From Cyanobacteria bacterium M_surface_10_m2_119 (GTDB lineage Bacteria > Cyanobacteriota > Cyanobacteriia > PCC-6307 > Cyanobiaceae), in assembly GCA_016882525.1 (NCBI GenBank), contig VGPU01000002.1, forward strand, positions 50,552 through 114,551: 64,000 nt of DNA, in the 5' to 3' direction. Numbering within the stretch: the first letter of the stretch is position 1; each line of letters starts with the position of its first letter. A program made the position numbers and the translations under genes. Positions 10,408 through 20,214 of the stretch are shown here, piece by piece. Below the pieces are notes generated by a model, which did no database searches, was not told the origin of the DNA, and was given only the letters and a program-made list of their open reading frames with translations.

Positions 10408-11018
10408 CCGCCGTCGCCGGAGGGGTTCTCCGGCTGGGAGTCGCCCTCCTCGGTCGGTGGCGTTTCGCCGGCTTCCGCCGGCTCGGGCTGGGCCTGGCTC
10501 AGGTGGCGCACCAGTTCAGCCGGGCTCACAGAATCGAGGAAGCGGCGGAACTGGTCCTGGTCTTCGGCGTCGGCCTCCGCATCCACGGGGATGGAGGCAT
10601 CCGCCACCACTTCCTCCAGCATCCAGATCGGGCTGCCGGTGCGCACGGCCAGGGCGATGGCATCGCTCGGCCGGGCATCCAGTTCGAGGGCGCCCCCACC
10701 CCCGCCGCCCTGACTCTTGGTCGCTGCGGCGTCGTCGCTGCGCTGGAGCTTGAGCACCGCCCGGAAGGTGCTGTCTTCGATGGTGTGGATCACCACGCGC
10801 TCCAGCTGCAGCCCGCCGGCGTCCAGCAGGGCCACCATCAGGTCGTGGCTGAGGGGGCGCGGCGGCGGCTCATCGCCGAGGCCCGCCAGGATGTTCTGGG
10901 CCTGGGCCTGGTCGATCCAGATCGGCACCTGCCGGCGGCCGGAGGGGTCGCGCAGGAGCACGATCGGGCTGCGGCTGGCCGCATCCAGGGCGATGCCGGC
11001 GACGCGCATTTCCACCAT
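10404..11018 (-). CDS. bifunctional nuclease (DUF151/BFN) family protein
   Basis: MVEMRVAGIALDAASRSPIVLLRD...LELDARPSDAIALAVRTGSPIWM. Confidence 0.85.
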   Translation of the reverse strand: MVEMRVAGIALDAASRSPIVLLRDPSGRRQVPIWIDQAQAQNILAGLGDEPPPRPLSHDLMVALLDAGGLQLERVVIHTIEDSTFRAVLKLQRSDDAAATKSQGGGGGGALELDARPSDAIALAVRTGSPIWMLEEVVADASIPVDAEADAEDQDQFRRFLDSVSPAELVRHLSQAQPEPAEAGETPPTEEGDSQPENPSGDGG

Positions 11019-11070
11019 GGTGTGGCGAGCCCCTTTGCCCGATTATGGCCAGCAGACCGCGGGGGGGCCG

Positions 11071-11742
11071 ATGTTCACCGGATTGGTGCGGGCGACCGGG
11101 GTGATCGAGCGCGCCGCCGGTGGGGTGCGCCTGCGCTGGGAGGCCGCCGCCGAGGGCTGGGGGCCGGCCGAGCTGGCCCTGGGCGACAGCGTCGCTGTCG
11201 ACGGGGTCTGCCTCACCGTGGCCGAGCGCCTCGCCGACGGTTTCCGCGCCGACGTCAGTGAGGAGACCCTGGCCCGCACCACCCTGGCGGCGAAGGCGCT
11301 GCGGCGGGCGCCGGTGAATCTGGAGCCGGCCCTGCGCCTGGCGGACCGTCTCGGTGGGCACCTGGTGAGTGGCCATGTGGATGGCCTGGGGCGGGTGGTT
11401 GCCGTGGAGCGCCAGGTGGCCTCCTGGCATCTGGAGCTGGCCTGGCAGGACCCGGCCTATGGCCGTTACGTCTGCGAGAAGGCCAGCGTGGCCGTCGATG
11501 GCATCAGCCTCACGGTGGCGGGCTGCCAGCCCTCCGGAGACCGGTTCTGGATTGCGGTGATCCCCCACACCTGGGCGGCGACCACCCTGCAGGGCTTGCG
11601 GGTGGGGGATGCGGTGAACCTGGAGGCGGATCTGCTGGCCAAATACGCCGAGCGTCTCCTGGCCACCCGGCTGGCGGGTCCTGAAGCGTCCCCCTCGGCG
11701 ATCAATCGGGACTGGCTGGTCGAACACGGGTGGTCTGCTTAG
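11071..11742 (+). CDS. ribE: riboflavin synthase
   Basis: MFTGLVRATGVIE start; duplicated lumazine-binding repeats (GDSVAVDGVCLTV, KASVAVDGISLTV). Confidence 0.93.
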   Translation: MFTGLVRATGVIERAAGGVRLRWEAAAEGWGPAELALGDSVAVDGVCLTVAERLADGFRADVSEETLARTTLAAKALRRAPVNLEPALRLADRLGGHLVSGHVDGLGRVVAVERQVASWHLELAWQDPAYGRYVCEKASVAVDGISLTVAGCQPSGDRFWIAVIPHTWAATTLQGLRVGDAVNLEADLLAKYAERLLATRLAGPEASPSAINRDWLVEHGWSA

Positions 11743-11754
11743 GGTTGAGGGGCG

Positions 11755-12315
11755 ATGCACACCAGCGCCATGGCGGCAGCGGCCAGCCTGCGGGCGTTCA
11801 CCCTGTTTGAGGGGGCCCTGATGCTGGTGCTGGGGGTGCTGGCCCTGGCCTTTCCGGTGCTGGCCTCCAAGTGGGTGACCGCCGTGGTGGCGGGGGCCTT
11901 CCTGGTGGGCGGCCTGATGGGCTGGATCGACAACCTGCTCCGGGCCCGCCTGCTCAGCCGCTGGCTCACCTTCTGGCGGCTGGTGGTCTCGACCCTGTTT
12001 CTGGTGGCCGGCGGCAGCATGATCCAGCAGCTGGGGGCCCCCGAGACCGCGCCCGTGGCCACCCTCGCCCTGGCCATCGGTGTGGTGTTTCTGCTGGAGG
12101 GCCTGGTGGCCCTGGGGGTCTCCCTCAGTCACCGGCAGGTGCGCGGCTGGGGCTGGGGCCTGCTCAACGGTCTGGTGACCGTGCTGCTGGGCCTGTTGAT
12201 CCTGAGCATGGGCAGCTCAGGTCTCCTCAGCGTGCTGGGGTTGCTGGTGGGCGTGAGCTTCCTCTTCAGCGGCATCGACCTGCTGCGTTTCAGCGCCCGC
12301 TTCCACGATCCCTGA
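11755..12315 (+). CDS. HdeD/DUF308 family membrane protein
   Basis: Repeated TM hairpins typical of HdeD family. Confidence 0.75.
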   Translation: MHTSAMAAAASLRAFTLFEGALMLVLGVLALAFPVLASKWVTAVVAGAFLVGGLMGWIDNLLRARLLSRWLTFWRLVVSTLFLVAGGSMIQQLGAPETAPVATLALAIGVVFLLEGLVALGVSLSHRQVRGWGWGLLNGLVTVLLGLLILSMGSSGLLSVLGLLVGVSFLFSGIDLLRFSARFHDP

Positions 12316-12343
12316 GAACACCAGGGGCCGGGGCCGCAGCGCA

Positions 12344-12718
12344 TCAGCCTTCGGCGTCGCTGTCTTCGAGGGGCAGCAGCCAGATGGAGCCGGTTTCCGG
12401 GTGCAGTTCGATGCGGAATTCCTGCCCCGGCTCCAGGCCCATCCGCTTGGTGTAGGCATTGCCGATCAGCAGGTTGCCGTTGCCGTGCACCCGGGTGCGG
12501 AATTCGGCCTGGCGGCCCTTGCCACTGCCGGCACCGCCCGCACTCGCGCCACCCCCACCGGGCAGGCTGTAGCCCTTGGCCGCCACCAGCGCCCGGTAGA
12601 AGCTCTTACGCAGCACCCGTCCACTCGGGCCGACGTAGCCGCAGGCGCGGGCAATCTGATCCTCGGGCCGGTTGCTGAGGGCGCGGGCCTTATCGAGCAG
12701 GGCCTGGCCTTCCAACAT
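12344..12718 (-). CDS. cyanobacterial AbrB-like transcriptional regulator
   Basis: MLEGQALLDKARALSNRPEDQIARACGY...FRTRVHGNGNLLIGNAYTKRMGLEPGQEF; alternative start at 12763. Confidence 0.82.
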   Translation of the reverse strand: MLEGQALLDKARALSNRPEDQIARACGYVGPSGRVLRKSFYRALVAAKGYSLPGGGGASAGGAGSGKGRQAEFRTRVHGNGNLLIGNAYTKRMGLEPGQEFRIELHPETGSIWLLPLEDSDAEG

Positions 12719-12780
12719 GGCCGGTGGACGGGGATCGGGCCGGGGGGCGCTGCCGAATGCCATGGCGGGGACGGCTCGAG

Positions 12781-13398
12781 TCAGAGCAGGTAAAGGATGC
12801 CGTAGAGCACCACCCAGATGCCATCCACGAAGTGCCAGTAGAGCTCGGCGGCCTCCAGGCCGAAGTGGTTCTCGGCGGTGATCACGCCCCCCGGGCGAGT
12901 CTGCAGGGCAACGATGGCGATGCAGATCGCTCCCAGGGTGACGTGCAGGCCGTGGAAGCCCGTGAGGGCGTAGAAGGTGCTGGCAAAGAGGTTGTCGGTG
13001 AGGCCAAACGGCAGGGAGAAATACTCCACCATCTGCCCGGCCAGGAAGGCCACGCCCAGGGCTCCGGTGACCAGCAGCCAATGGCGCGCTGCGGGCAGCC
13101 GATTGGCCCGGCATTCCTTCCCGGCCCGGTGGAAGGTGAAGCTGCTCACGAGCAACAGCACGGTGTTGATGGTGGGCAGGATGAGCTCCAGCTCATAGGT
13201 GCTCCCCTCCGGGAGTGGATTCACCGCTCGGAAGGTGAGATAGGCAGCAAAGAAGCCGGCGAAGGTCATGCCGTCGGCCACCAGAAAGGTGACCAGGCCG
13301 AACAAACGCAGATCGGGATGCTCGTGCTCCTGTTCGTGGTTGGAGCCTTCGGCGGCAGGGATGGCCTTGGCTGGGGTGCTGGGGGTGGTGCTGGTCAT
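12781..13398 (-). CDS. ctaE: cytochrome c oxidase subunit III
   Basis: MTSTTPSTPAKAIP... start; FYALTGFHGLHVTLGA, ELYWHFVDGIWVVLY. Confidence 0.93.
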   Translation of the reverse strand: MTSTTPSTPAKAIPAAEGSNHEQEHEHPDLRLFGLVTFLVADGMTFAGFFAAYLTFRAVNPLPEGSTYELELILPTINTVLLLVSSFTFHRAGKECRANRLPAARHWLLVTGALGVAFLAGQMVEYFSLPFGLTDNLFASTFYALTGFHGLHVTLGAICIAIVALQTRPGGVITAENHFGLEAAELYWHFVDGIWVVLYGILYLL

Positions 13399-15050
13399 CG
13401 GGCCGCCTCCAGGGTTGGCGCTTTCGGTTCCTGGGCTCTCCCGTAGCCATAAGGTTCGGTGACCAGGGGAGCTTCGCCCTTCCAGTTCTCCACCGGCGGC
13501 GGCGAGCTGGTGAGCCACTCGGCGGTGAGGGCGTTCCAGGGGTTGTCGCCAGCGCGCTTGCCCTGGAACGCGGTGACCACCACGTTCACCAGCAGGGGCA
13601 GGGTGCTGATGGCCATGAGCAGGGCCCCCACGCTGCTCACTTGGTTGAGGGTGGTGAAGGTGGGGTCGTATTCGGCCACCCGGCGGGGCATTCCATTGAG
13701 GCCCAGCCAGTGCTGGGGCAGGAAACAGAGGTTGAAGCCGATGAAGGTGAGCAGGAAGTGCAGCCGGCCCAGGTCTTCATTGAGCAGCCGGCCGGTGAAC
13801 TTGGGATACCAGTGGTAGAGCGAGGCGAAGATCACGAACACCGTGCCGCCGTACACGATGTAGTGGAAGTGACCCACCACGTAATAGGTGTCATGAACGT
13901 GGATGTCGAAGGGCACCTGGGCCAGGGTGATGCCGGTGATGCCGCCGAAGACGAAGTTGAGGATGAATCCACAGGAAAACAGCATGGCTGAATTCAAGGC
14001 GATTTTCCCGCCCCAGAGCGTGGCCAGCCAATTGAAGAACTTGATGCCTGTGGGTACGGCGATGAAAGAGGTGGCGATCGTGAAGAACAGGCGCATCCAG
14101 GGGGGTGTGCCGCTTGTGAACATGTGGTGCGCCCAGACGATCAATCCCAGGAAAACAATTCCCATGATCGAATACACCATGGTCGTGTAGCCGAACAGGG
14201 GCTTGCGGGCGTGCACCGGCAGGATTTCGCTCACCAGGCCGAAGGCCGGAAGCACCATGATGTAGACCGCCGGGTGGGAATAAAACCAGAAGAGGTGCTG
14301 ATACACCACCACGTTGCCGCCCAGGGTTGGGTTGAAAAAACCAGTGTGGGCAATGATGTCGAAACTCAGCAGAATCAGCACGCCCGCCAGCACGGGTGTG
14401 GACAGCACCACCAGCAGGCTGGTGCCGAGCATGGCCCAGCAGTACATCGGCAACTGCATCATCTTCAGTCCGGGCCGCCGCATCTTCAGCACCGTGGCGA
14501 TGAAATTCACCGCCCCGAAGATCGAGCTGCCGCCCAGCAGCAGCACACTGAGGATCCACACCACTTGTCCGGCAGCCGGGGTGGTGAGGCTTAGGGGTGG
14601 ATAGGCCGTCCAGCCCGATTGAGCCGCGGCTCCTGCGAGGAAGTAACTGCTGATCAGCAGAAACCCCGCTGGTGGAATCATCCAGAAGGCCACTGCATTC
14701 AGCCGCGGGAAGGCCATGTCGCGGGCCCCCACGTAGAAGGGAATCAGGTAGTTGCCGAAAGCCCCGTTCACCACCGGCACGATCCAGAGAAAGATCATCA
14801 CCGTGCCGTGGAGGGTGAGCACCTCGTTGTAGGTGTCGCGCGGCATGAAATCCGAAAGAGGCGTCGCCAGCTCCGTGCGGATCGCTCCCGCCAGCAGTCC
14901 CCCCACCAGGTAGAAGAAAAAGCCGCACACCAGGTACTGCAGGCCGATCACCTTGTGATCGACGCTGAAACTGAAGTAGCGCAACCAGCCCTTGGGCTGC
15001 AGCGGCTGCTGCAGCTGGGGTTCCAGGTCGCGGGGGGTGGCAACGGTCAT
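13395..15050 (-). CDS. ctaD: cytochrome c oxidase subunit I
   Basis: Heme-copper oxidase motifs HLFWFYSHPAVYIMVLPAFG, HDTYYVVGHFHYIV. Confidence 0.96.
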   Translation of the reverse strand: MTVATPRDLEPQLQQPLQPKGWLRYFSFSVDHKVIGLQYLVCGFFFYLVGGLLAGAIRTELATPLSDFMPRDTYNEVLTLHGTVMIFLWIVPVVNGAFGNYLIPFYVGARDMAFPRLNAVAFWMIPPAGFLLISSYFLAGAAAQSGWTAYPPLSLTTPAAGQVVWILSVLLLGGSSIFGAVNFIATVLKMRRPGLKMMQLPMYCWAMLGTSLLVVLSTPVLAGVLILLSFDIIAHTGFFNPTLGGNVVVYQHLFWFYSHPAVYIMVLPAFGLVSEILPVHARKPLFGYTTMVYSIMGIVFLGLIVWAHHMFTSGTPPWMRLFFTIATSFIAVPTGIKFFNWLATLWGGKIALNSAMLFSCGFILNFVFGGITGITLAQVPFDIHVHDTYYVVGHFHYIVYGGTVFVIFASLYHWYPKFTGRLLNEDLGRLHFLLTFIGFNLCFLPQHWLGLNGMPRRVAEYDPTFTTLNQVSSVGALLMAISTLPLLVNVVVTAFQGKRAGDNPWNALTAEWLTSSPPPVENWKGEAPLVTEPYGYGRAQEPKAPTLEAAR

Positions 15051-15084
15051 GGAAGGGAGGAGGGTGTGGGCACAGAGATGCCCT

Positions 15085-15975
15085 TCAGGTTGAGGAGGGT
15101 GCTGGGCGGTTCTGCTGCAGCCAGGTCTGGTAGTCGTCCACTTCATGGACCACCACTGAAGTGCGCATGCCACCGTGATAGGGACCACAGAGCTCGGCAC
15201 AGATCGCCGGGTAGGTGCCAGGGCGGGTGGCGGTGAAGGAGAGCACCGTCGGTTGTCCGGGAATCACGTCCTGCTTCAGACGGAACTGAGGCACCCAGAA
15301 GGCATGGATCACATCGAGAGCCTTCATGCGCAGTTCCACCGGTTGGCCAAGGGGAACATGAAGCTCCCCGCTGGTGATGTCGGCCTCGGGGTAGTGAAAG
15401 ATGAAGGCGAACTGCATCGCTGTCACCTCCACCGGCAGTACGGCCCCGCTGGCACTGGAGGTGCTGGCTACACCGGTATCGATTGCAGGGCCGATTCCTC
15501 CCCAGACCCGCTCAGAGGGCATCTCCATGGATTTCGCCTCCATGGTGTGGCTCGGAGTGTCCATGGCGTGCTGATGGTGGAGAGCCCCATGATCCAGGGG
15601 GGTCATGCCTCCCATCCGGTCATAGATGTCGTAGCTGTAGATGCCGACAAAGAGAATGACGACCGCGGGAATGGCGGTCCAGACAATTTCGAGGGGAAGA
15701 TTGCCTTCCAGTGGAGGACCGTCCGCCAGTTCGCCCTCGTTGCGGCGGAAGCGCACCAAGCTGTAGATCAGCACGATGGAGATGCCCAGAAAAAGCATCG
15801 TGCCAATGCTGAACAAAACCTTAAACAGGCTGTCGTAGGTGGGGGCGTTGGTGCTGGCGTCGACCGGCAGGAGGTTGACCCGGGTGCCCACCAGGAAACC
15901 AGTCAGGCCAAGGCTTGCAGTGGCCAAGGCCGTGGTGATGGCAGCTCGTATCTTCACGGCTCTGGCCATACGCAT
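15085..15975 (-). CDS. ctaC: cytochrome c oxidase subunit II
   Basis: CuA motif CAELCGPYHGGM; two N-terminal TM helices; start at 15975 or 15969. Confidence 0.94.
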   Translation of the reverse strand: MRMARAVKIRAAITTALATASLGLTGFLVGTRVNLLPVDASTNAPTYDSLFKVLFSIGTMLFLGISIVLIYSLVRFRRNEGELADGPPLEGNLPLEIVWTAIPAVVILFVGIYSYDIYDRMGGMTPLDHGALHHQHAMDTPSHTMEAKSMEMPSERVWGGIGPAIDTGVASTSSASGAVLPVEVTAMQFAFIFHYPEADITSGELHVPLGQPVELRMKALDVIHAFWVPQFRLKQDVIPGQPTVLSFTATRPGTYPAICAELCGPYHGGMRTSVVVHEVDDYQTWLQQNRPAPSST

Positions 15976-16167
15976 CCCAACCCTATGGGGGAAGTTCCGG
16001 ATCTGTGAACCCTTCTGTGAGGGTTTGGGTGTACTCGGTTGGATGGGCCCCGGCAGCGCTGCACGGCTGCCGCCAATGTTTGGAAATCCAGATGCCCTGA
16101 AGGGTTGGATCACCTCCCCCGTCAACCATCGCTACGGTGCATTTCATCGCTTTTTGGAGGTGTGCTG

Positions 16168-17166
16168 GTGACGACGCTGCCAGCCCCATCCAGTGCAGAC
16201 CGGGTGACTCCTCGGCCCCGGGGCGTGGTCGATCCGCTCCAGGGCCGATTGGGTGTTCTGGCCTCCCATCTCGTGATCGCCCTGGTGGCTCTGGTGGTGA
16301 TCGGTGGTGCAACCCGGGTGATGCAGGCCGGGCTGGCCTGCCCGGACTGGCCTCTCTGCTATGGCCAGTGGCTTCCGGGCGGCCAGCTCAACCTCCAGGT
16401 TTTTCTGGAGTGGTTCCACCGCCTGGATGCCTTTGTGGTGGGAGTGGCCCTGCTGGTGCTGGCCACCGTCAGCATCACGTTCCGTCGCCGGCTGCCCTCC
16501 TGGCTTCCGGCTGCTGCTCTGGCAGCTCTCCTGCTGGTGGCGCTGCAGGGGGGGCTCGGCGCCCTCACCGTCACCCGCCTGCTGGCAGCTCCGCTGGTGA
16601 CCGCCCATCTGGCCACAGCACTCGCCCTGGTGGCCCTGCTCAGCGCCCTCTCCCAGGCGTTGCTGCTGCCGAGGCCTCTGCCAGAGGCTCCAGGGGTGCC
16701 CGGGCCCGTCTGGTGGAGGCTTCTGCTGCTGTTCTGCCTGGGGGCGGTGCTGCTGCAGTGTCTTCTCGGTGGTGCCCTGGCCAGCACCTGGTCTGCTGAG
16801 CGCTGCCTTGCCACCGGTGATGGCTGTGGGTTCCTGCTGCGCCACCGCCTCGGAGCCCGGGCAGCGGCCCTGGTGGTGTTTCTACTGGTGCCGGCGAGTT
16901 GGCGTCTGCCATCGGGCGAAGGCTGGTTTCGCCGGCAGGCCCTGGCCTCCGCCGCTCTCGTATCGATCCAGGTGGGGCTGGGGGTGATCACCCTGCGCCT
17001 GGCCCTCGCGGTCCCCGCCCTGACCATTGCCCATCAGGCCGTTGGCGCCCTGCTGATCGCCCTATTGGCTGCCGCCTTCGGCCGCAGCCTTGTGCTCAGA
17101 GCCCCCGCCTGCCTGTCCCCCGGTTCCAATGCCAACTCACCTATGCCGGAGCCCAGCCATGGTTAG
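16168..17166 (+). CDS. ctaA: heme A synthase (COX15/CtaA family)
   Basis: [23 protein letters not shown] motif; GTG 16168 preceded by GGAGG at 16156-16160; the ORF-track start at 16039 is probably too early. Confidence 0.9.
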   Translation: MTTLPAPSSADRVTPRPRGVVDPLQGRLGVLASHLVIALVALVVIGGATRVMQAGLACPDWPLCYGQWLPGGQLNLQVFLEWFHRLDAFVVGVALLVLATVSITFRRRLPSWLPAAALAALLLVALQGGLGALTVTRLLAAPLVTAHLATALALVALLSALSQALLLPRPLPEAPGVPGPVWWRLLLLFCLGAVLLQCLLGGALASTWSAERCLATGDGCGFLLRHRLGARAAALVVFLLVPASWRLPSGEGWFRRQALASAALVSIQVGLGVITLRLALAVPALTIAHQAVGALLIALLAAAFGRSLVLRAPACLSPGSNANSPMPEPSHG

Positions 17167-18154
17167 TGCCAGTCCAGTCGCCACCGGCCTGGTGCCCGTG
17201 GCCTCTGCAGCCGGTTCCTCCCCCCGTCCATCGGTGCGTCTGCCCGCCTGGCTGGAGGTGGCCAAGCCCCGCCTGATTCCTCTGCTGTTGGCCACCACCC
17301 TGGCGGGAATGGCGGTCAGCGCCCCGGCGACGGGTTCCGCTCCCGATGTCACGACCCTCCTTTCCACCCTGGTGGGGGGCAGTTGCGCTGCGGCAGCGGC
17401 CGGGGTGCTCAACTGCATCTGGGAGCAGGACCTGGATCGGCGCATGCTCCGCACCAGCCGAAGGGCCCTGCCCTCCGGCCGACTCGCCCAGCAGCAGGCC
17501 CTAGGGCTGGCCGCCCTGCTCACCGGGGTCGCCACCGCCGTGCTGCTCCTGGGTGTCAATGCCCTGGCCGCCAGCCTGGCGCTCTTGGGTCTCTGCAGCT
17601 ACGTGCTGCTCTACACGGCGCTGCTCAAGCCCCGCACGCCCCAGAACATCGTGGTCGGCGGGGTGGCCGGAGCGATTCCGCCCCTGGTGGGCGCGGCGGC
17701 CGCCGCAGGGGAGCTTGGCCTCGGGAGCTGGTGGCTGTTCTGGCTGGTGATGGCCTGGACTCCGGCCCACTTCTGGGCCCTATCACTCCTGCTGCGCGAC
17801 GACTACCGGGCCGTGGGCATTCCCATGCTGCCGGTGGTGAAGGGGGTCGCCGTCACTGCCCGTGCCATCCGCGCCTACGGGTGGGCCACGGTGCTGCTGA
17901 GCCTCCTCGGAGCCATTGCCCTTCCCTCCGGCGGCCTGCTCTACATCCTTCTGGTGCTGCCCTTCAACGGCAGGCTTCTGCAGCTCTGTGGCGCACTCCA
18001 GCTGGATCCGGCTGACCCCCAGCGCGCCAGGGCCCTCTTCCGCTGGTCGATCCTCTACCTCTTCGGCATCTGCCTGCTGGTGCTGCTGGCCCGGCTCCCC
18101 CTGGCCGGATCCCTGACGCTGCCGCCTGCGATGCTGCCTACATTGACCGCCTGA
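17159..18154 (+). CDS. ctaB: protoheme IX farnesyltransferase
   Basis: UbiA-type prenyltransferase; [35 protein letters not shown]. Confidence 0.93.
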   Translation: MVSASPVATGLVPVASAAGSSPRPSVRLPAWLEVAKPRLIPLLLATTLAGMAVSAPATGSAPDVTTLLSTLVGGSCAAAAAGVLNCIWEQDLDRRMLRTSRRALPSGRLAQQQALGLAALLTGVATAVLLLGVNALAASLALLGLCSYVLLYTALLKPRTPQNIVVGGVAGAIPPLVGAAAAAGELGLGSWWLFWLVMAWTPAHFWALSLLLRDDYRAVGIPMLPVVKGVAVTARAIRAYGWATVLLSLLGAIALPSGGLLYILLVLPFNGRLLQLCGALQLDPADPQRARALFRWSILYLFGICLLVLLARLPLAGSLTLPPAMLPTLTA

Positions 18155-18174
18155 ATCCTTGGGCGACAGCGCAA

Positions 18175-19245
18175 ATGCACGGGCAGGCGCACAGCGGCGA
18201 GGGCGAGCAGCGATCCGTTGCACCTCTGGTGGAACTTCGGGGGCTGCGCAAGCGCTACGGACGCGGTAACCAGGGGGTTGAGGCTCTCTCAGGTCTGGAT
18301 CTCACCGTGCCAGCCGGCTCTCTCTATGGCTTGCTCGGTCCCAACGGGGCGGGCAAGACCACGGCCCTGCGCATCCTCTGCACCCTGTTGGCGCCCGACG
18401 CCGGAGCGGTGCAGGTTGCCGGAATCGACGCCCTGCAGGAGCCCCGTGCCGTGCGTCGCCTGCTCGGTTACGTCGCCCAGGAGGTGGCGATCGACAAGAT
18501 CCTCACCGGCCGGGAGCTGCTGGAGCTCCAGGGTGACCTCTACCACCTGGATCGGGGCGACCGCCAGGGCCGGATCGGCGAGCTGGTGGACCTCCTGGGC
18601 ATGGCCCCCTGGATCGACCGCCGCTGCGGCGGGTACTCCGGGGGCATGCGCCGCCGCCTTGACCTGGCCTGCGGCCTCCTGCACCGCCCTCGCCTGCTGG
18701 TGCTCGATGAGCCCACCGTGGGCCTCGATATCGAGAGCCGCACCGCCATCTGGGGGGTGTTGCGCCAGCTCTGTGCGGAGGGCACCACCGTGCTGCTCAG
18801 CAGCCACTATCTCGAGGAAGTCGATGCTCTGGCCGACCACCTGGCGATTCTTGAGGCGGGTCGGGTGATCGCTGAGGGCAGCCCGGCGGCCCTCAAGGGG
18901 GCCCTGGGGGGGGATCGGGTCACCCTGCGGGTGCGGGAATTCAGCACGCCCGAGGAGGCCGGTCGGGTGCAGCGGCTGCTGGAGGGTTGTCCTGGGGTGC
19001 GCCAGGTGGTGGTGAATCAGGCCCAGGGCTATTCCCTCAACCTGGTCGTTGAGCACGAGGGGGTGGTGGAGCAGTTGCGCCGCCAGCTGGCCGACGCCGA
19101 GCTGCCTGTTTTTGCTCTGGCCCAGAGTCGCCCCAGCCTTGACGACGTGTATCTGCAGGCCACCGGCCGCACCTTGATGGATGCCGAGCTGGCGGTCGCC
19201 GGCAGCCGCGATCCCAAGGCCGAGCGCAAGCAGAGCATGCGCTGA
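18175..19245 (+). CDS. ABC transporter ATP-binding protein, DrrA/CcmA-like
   Basis: GPNGAGKTTALRIL, YSGGMRRRLDLA, LLVLDEPTVGLD; C-terminal extension. Confidence 0.9.
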   Translation: MHGQAHSGEGEQRSVAPLVELRGLRKRYGRGNQGVEALSGLDLTVPAGSLYGLLGPNGAGKTTALRILCTLLAPDAGAVQVAGIDALQEPRAVRRLLGYVAQEVAIDKILTGRELLELQGDLYHLDRGDRQGRIGELVDLLGMAPWIDRRCGGYSGGMRRRLDLACGLLHRPRLLVLDEPTVGLDIESRTAIWGVLRQLCAEGTTVLLSSHYLEEVDALADHLAILEAGRVIAEGSPAALKGALGGDRVTLRVREFSTPEEAGRVQRLLEGCPGVRQVVVNQAQGYSLNLVVEHEGVVEQLRRQLADAELPVFALAQSRPSLDDVYLQATGRTLMDAELAVAGSRDPKAERKQSMR

Positions 19246-19320
19246 GCCATTTGCCGCGTCCCTTCCGGCCTCGCCCCGCCTTCTTCTCCCCTTCCCAGCC
19301 GTCCCAGCACCGCCAGGCCC

Positions 19321-20181
19321 ATGACCTCCGCTATCCCCACGCTCCCCTCTGCCGCCCTTGGGCCCGAACCCTCCGCCCTGGCGGAAATCACCCAGGAGAC
19401 GCTGGCCCTCACCCGGCGCCTCTTCGTGCAGCTGCAACGTCGCCCCTCCACCCTGGTGGCGGGCGTGCTGCAGCCGCTGATCTGGCTTGTGCTGTTCGGA
19501 GCCCTGTTTGCCAAGGCTCCAGCGGGTCTGCTGCCCGGAGGACTGAGTTATGGCCGGTTTCTCGGCGCCGGTGTGATCGTGTTCACCGCCTTCAGCGGTG
19601 CCCTCAATGCCGGGTTGCCGGTGATGTTTGACCGGGAATTCGGCTTCCTCAATCGGCTGTTGGTGGCGCCCCTGCGCTCCCGCAGCTCGATCGTGCTCGC
19701 CTCGGTTCTCTACATCACGGTGATGAGCCTGGTGCAGAGCCTGGCGATCATGGCCACCGCCGCCTTGCTCGGCTACGGCTGGCCCGGGGGCACGGGTTTG
19801 CTGCTGGTGCTGGTCACCCTGCTGCTGCTGGTGTTTGCCGTGACCGCCTTGAGTCTGGGGCTTGCCTTTGCCCTTCCCGGGCACATCGAGCTGATCGCGG
19901 TGATCTTCGTGGCCAACCTGCCTCTGCTGTTTGCCAGCACTGCCCTGGCCCCGCTCTCGTTCATGCCGGGCTGGCTGGGCTGGCTTGCGGCCCTGAATCC
20001 CCTTACCTTCGCCATTGAGCCGATCCGGGCCGCCTATGCCGGCCAGCTCTCCCTCACCGCCGTGGTGTTGGAGGCTCCCTACGGATCGATCACGGCGGGC
20101 ACCTGCCTGCTCGTGCTCGCGGCATTGGCGGCAGGTCTGTTTCTGCTGATCCGTCCGTTGCTCGATCGCAAGCTCTCCTGA
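19321..20181 (+). CDS. ABC-2 type transporter permease
   Basis: ABC-2 membrane family; LNPLTFAIEPIRAAY near C-terminus; follows the ATPase. Confidence 0.88.
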   Translation: MTSAIPTLPSAALGPEPSALAEITQETLALTRRLFVQLQRRPSTLVAGVLQPLIWLVLFGALFAKAPAGLLPGGLSYGRFLGAGVIVFTAFSGALNAGLPVMFDREFGFLNRLLVAPLRSRSSIVLASVLYITVMSLVQSLAIMATAALLGYGWPGGTGLLLVLVTLLLLVFAVTALSLGLAFALPGHIELIAVIFVANLPLLFASTALAPLSFMPGWLGWLAALNPLTFAIEPIRAAYAGQLSLTAVVLEAPYGSITAGTCLLVLAALAAGLFLLIRPLLDRKLS

Positions 20182-20214
20182 CCCAGCCCGGCTGCCCTGC
20201 GTCCCCTTGTCGCC

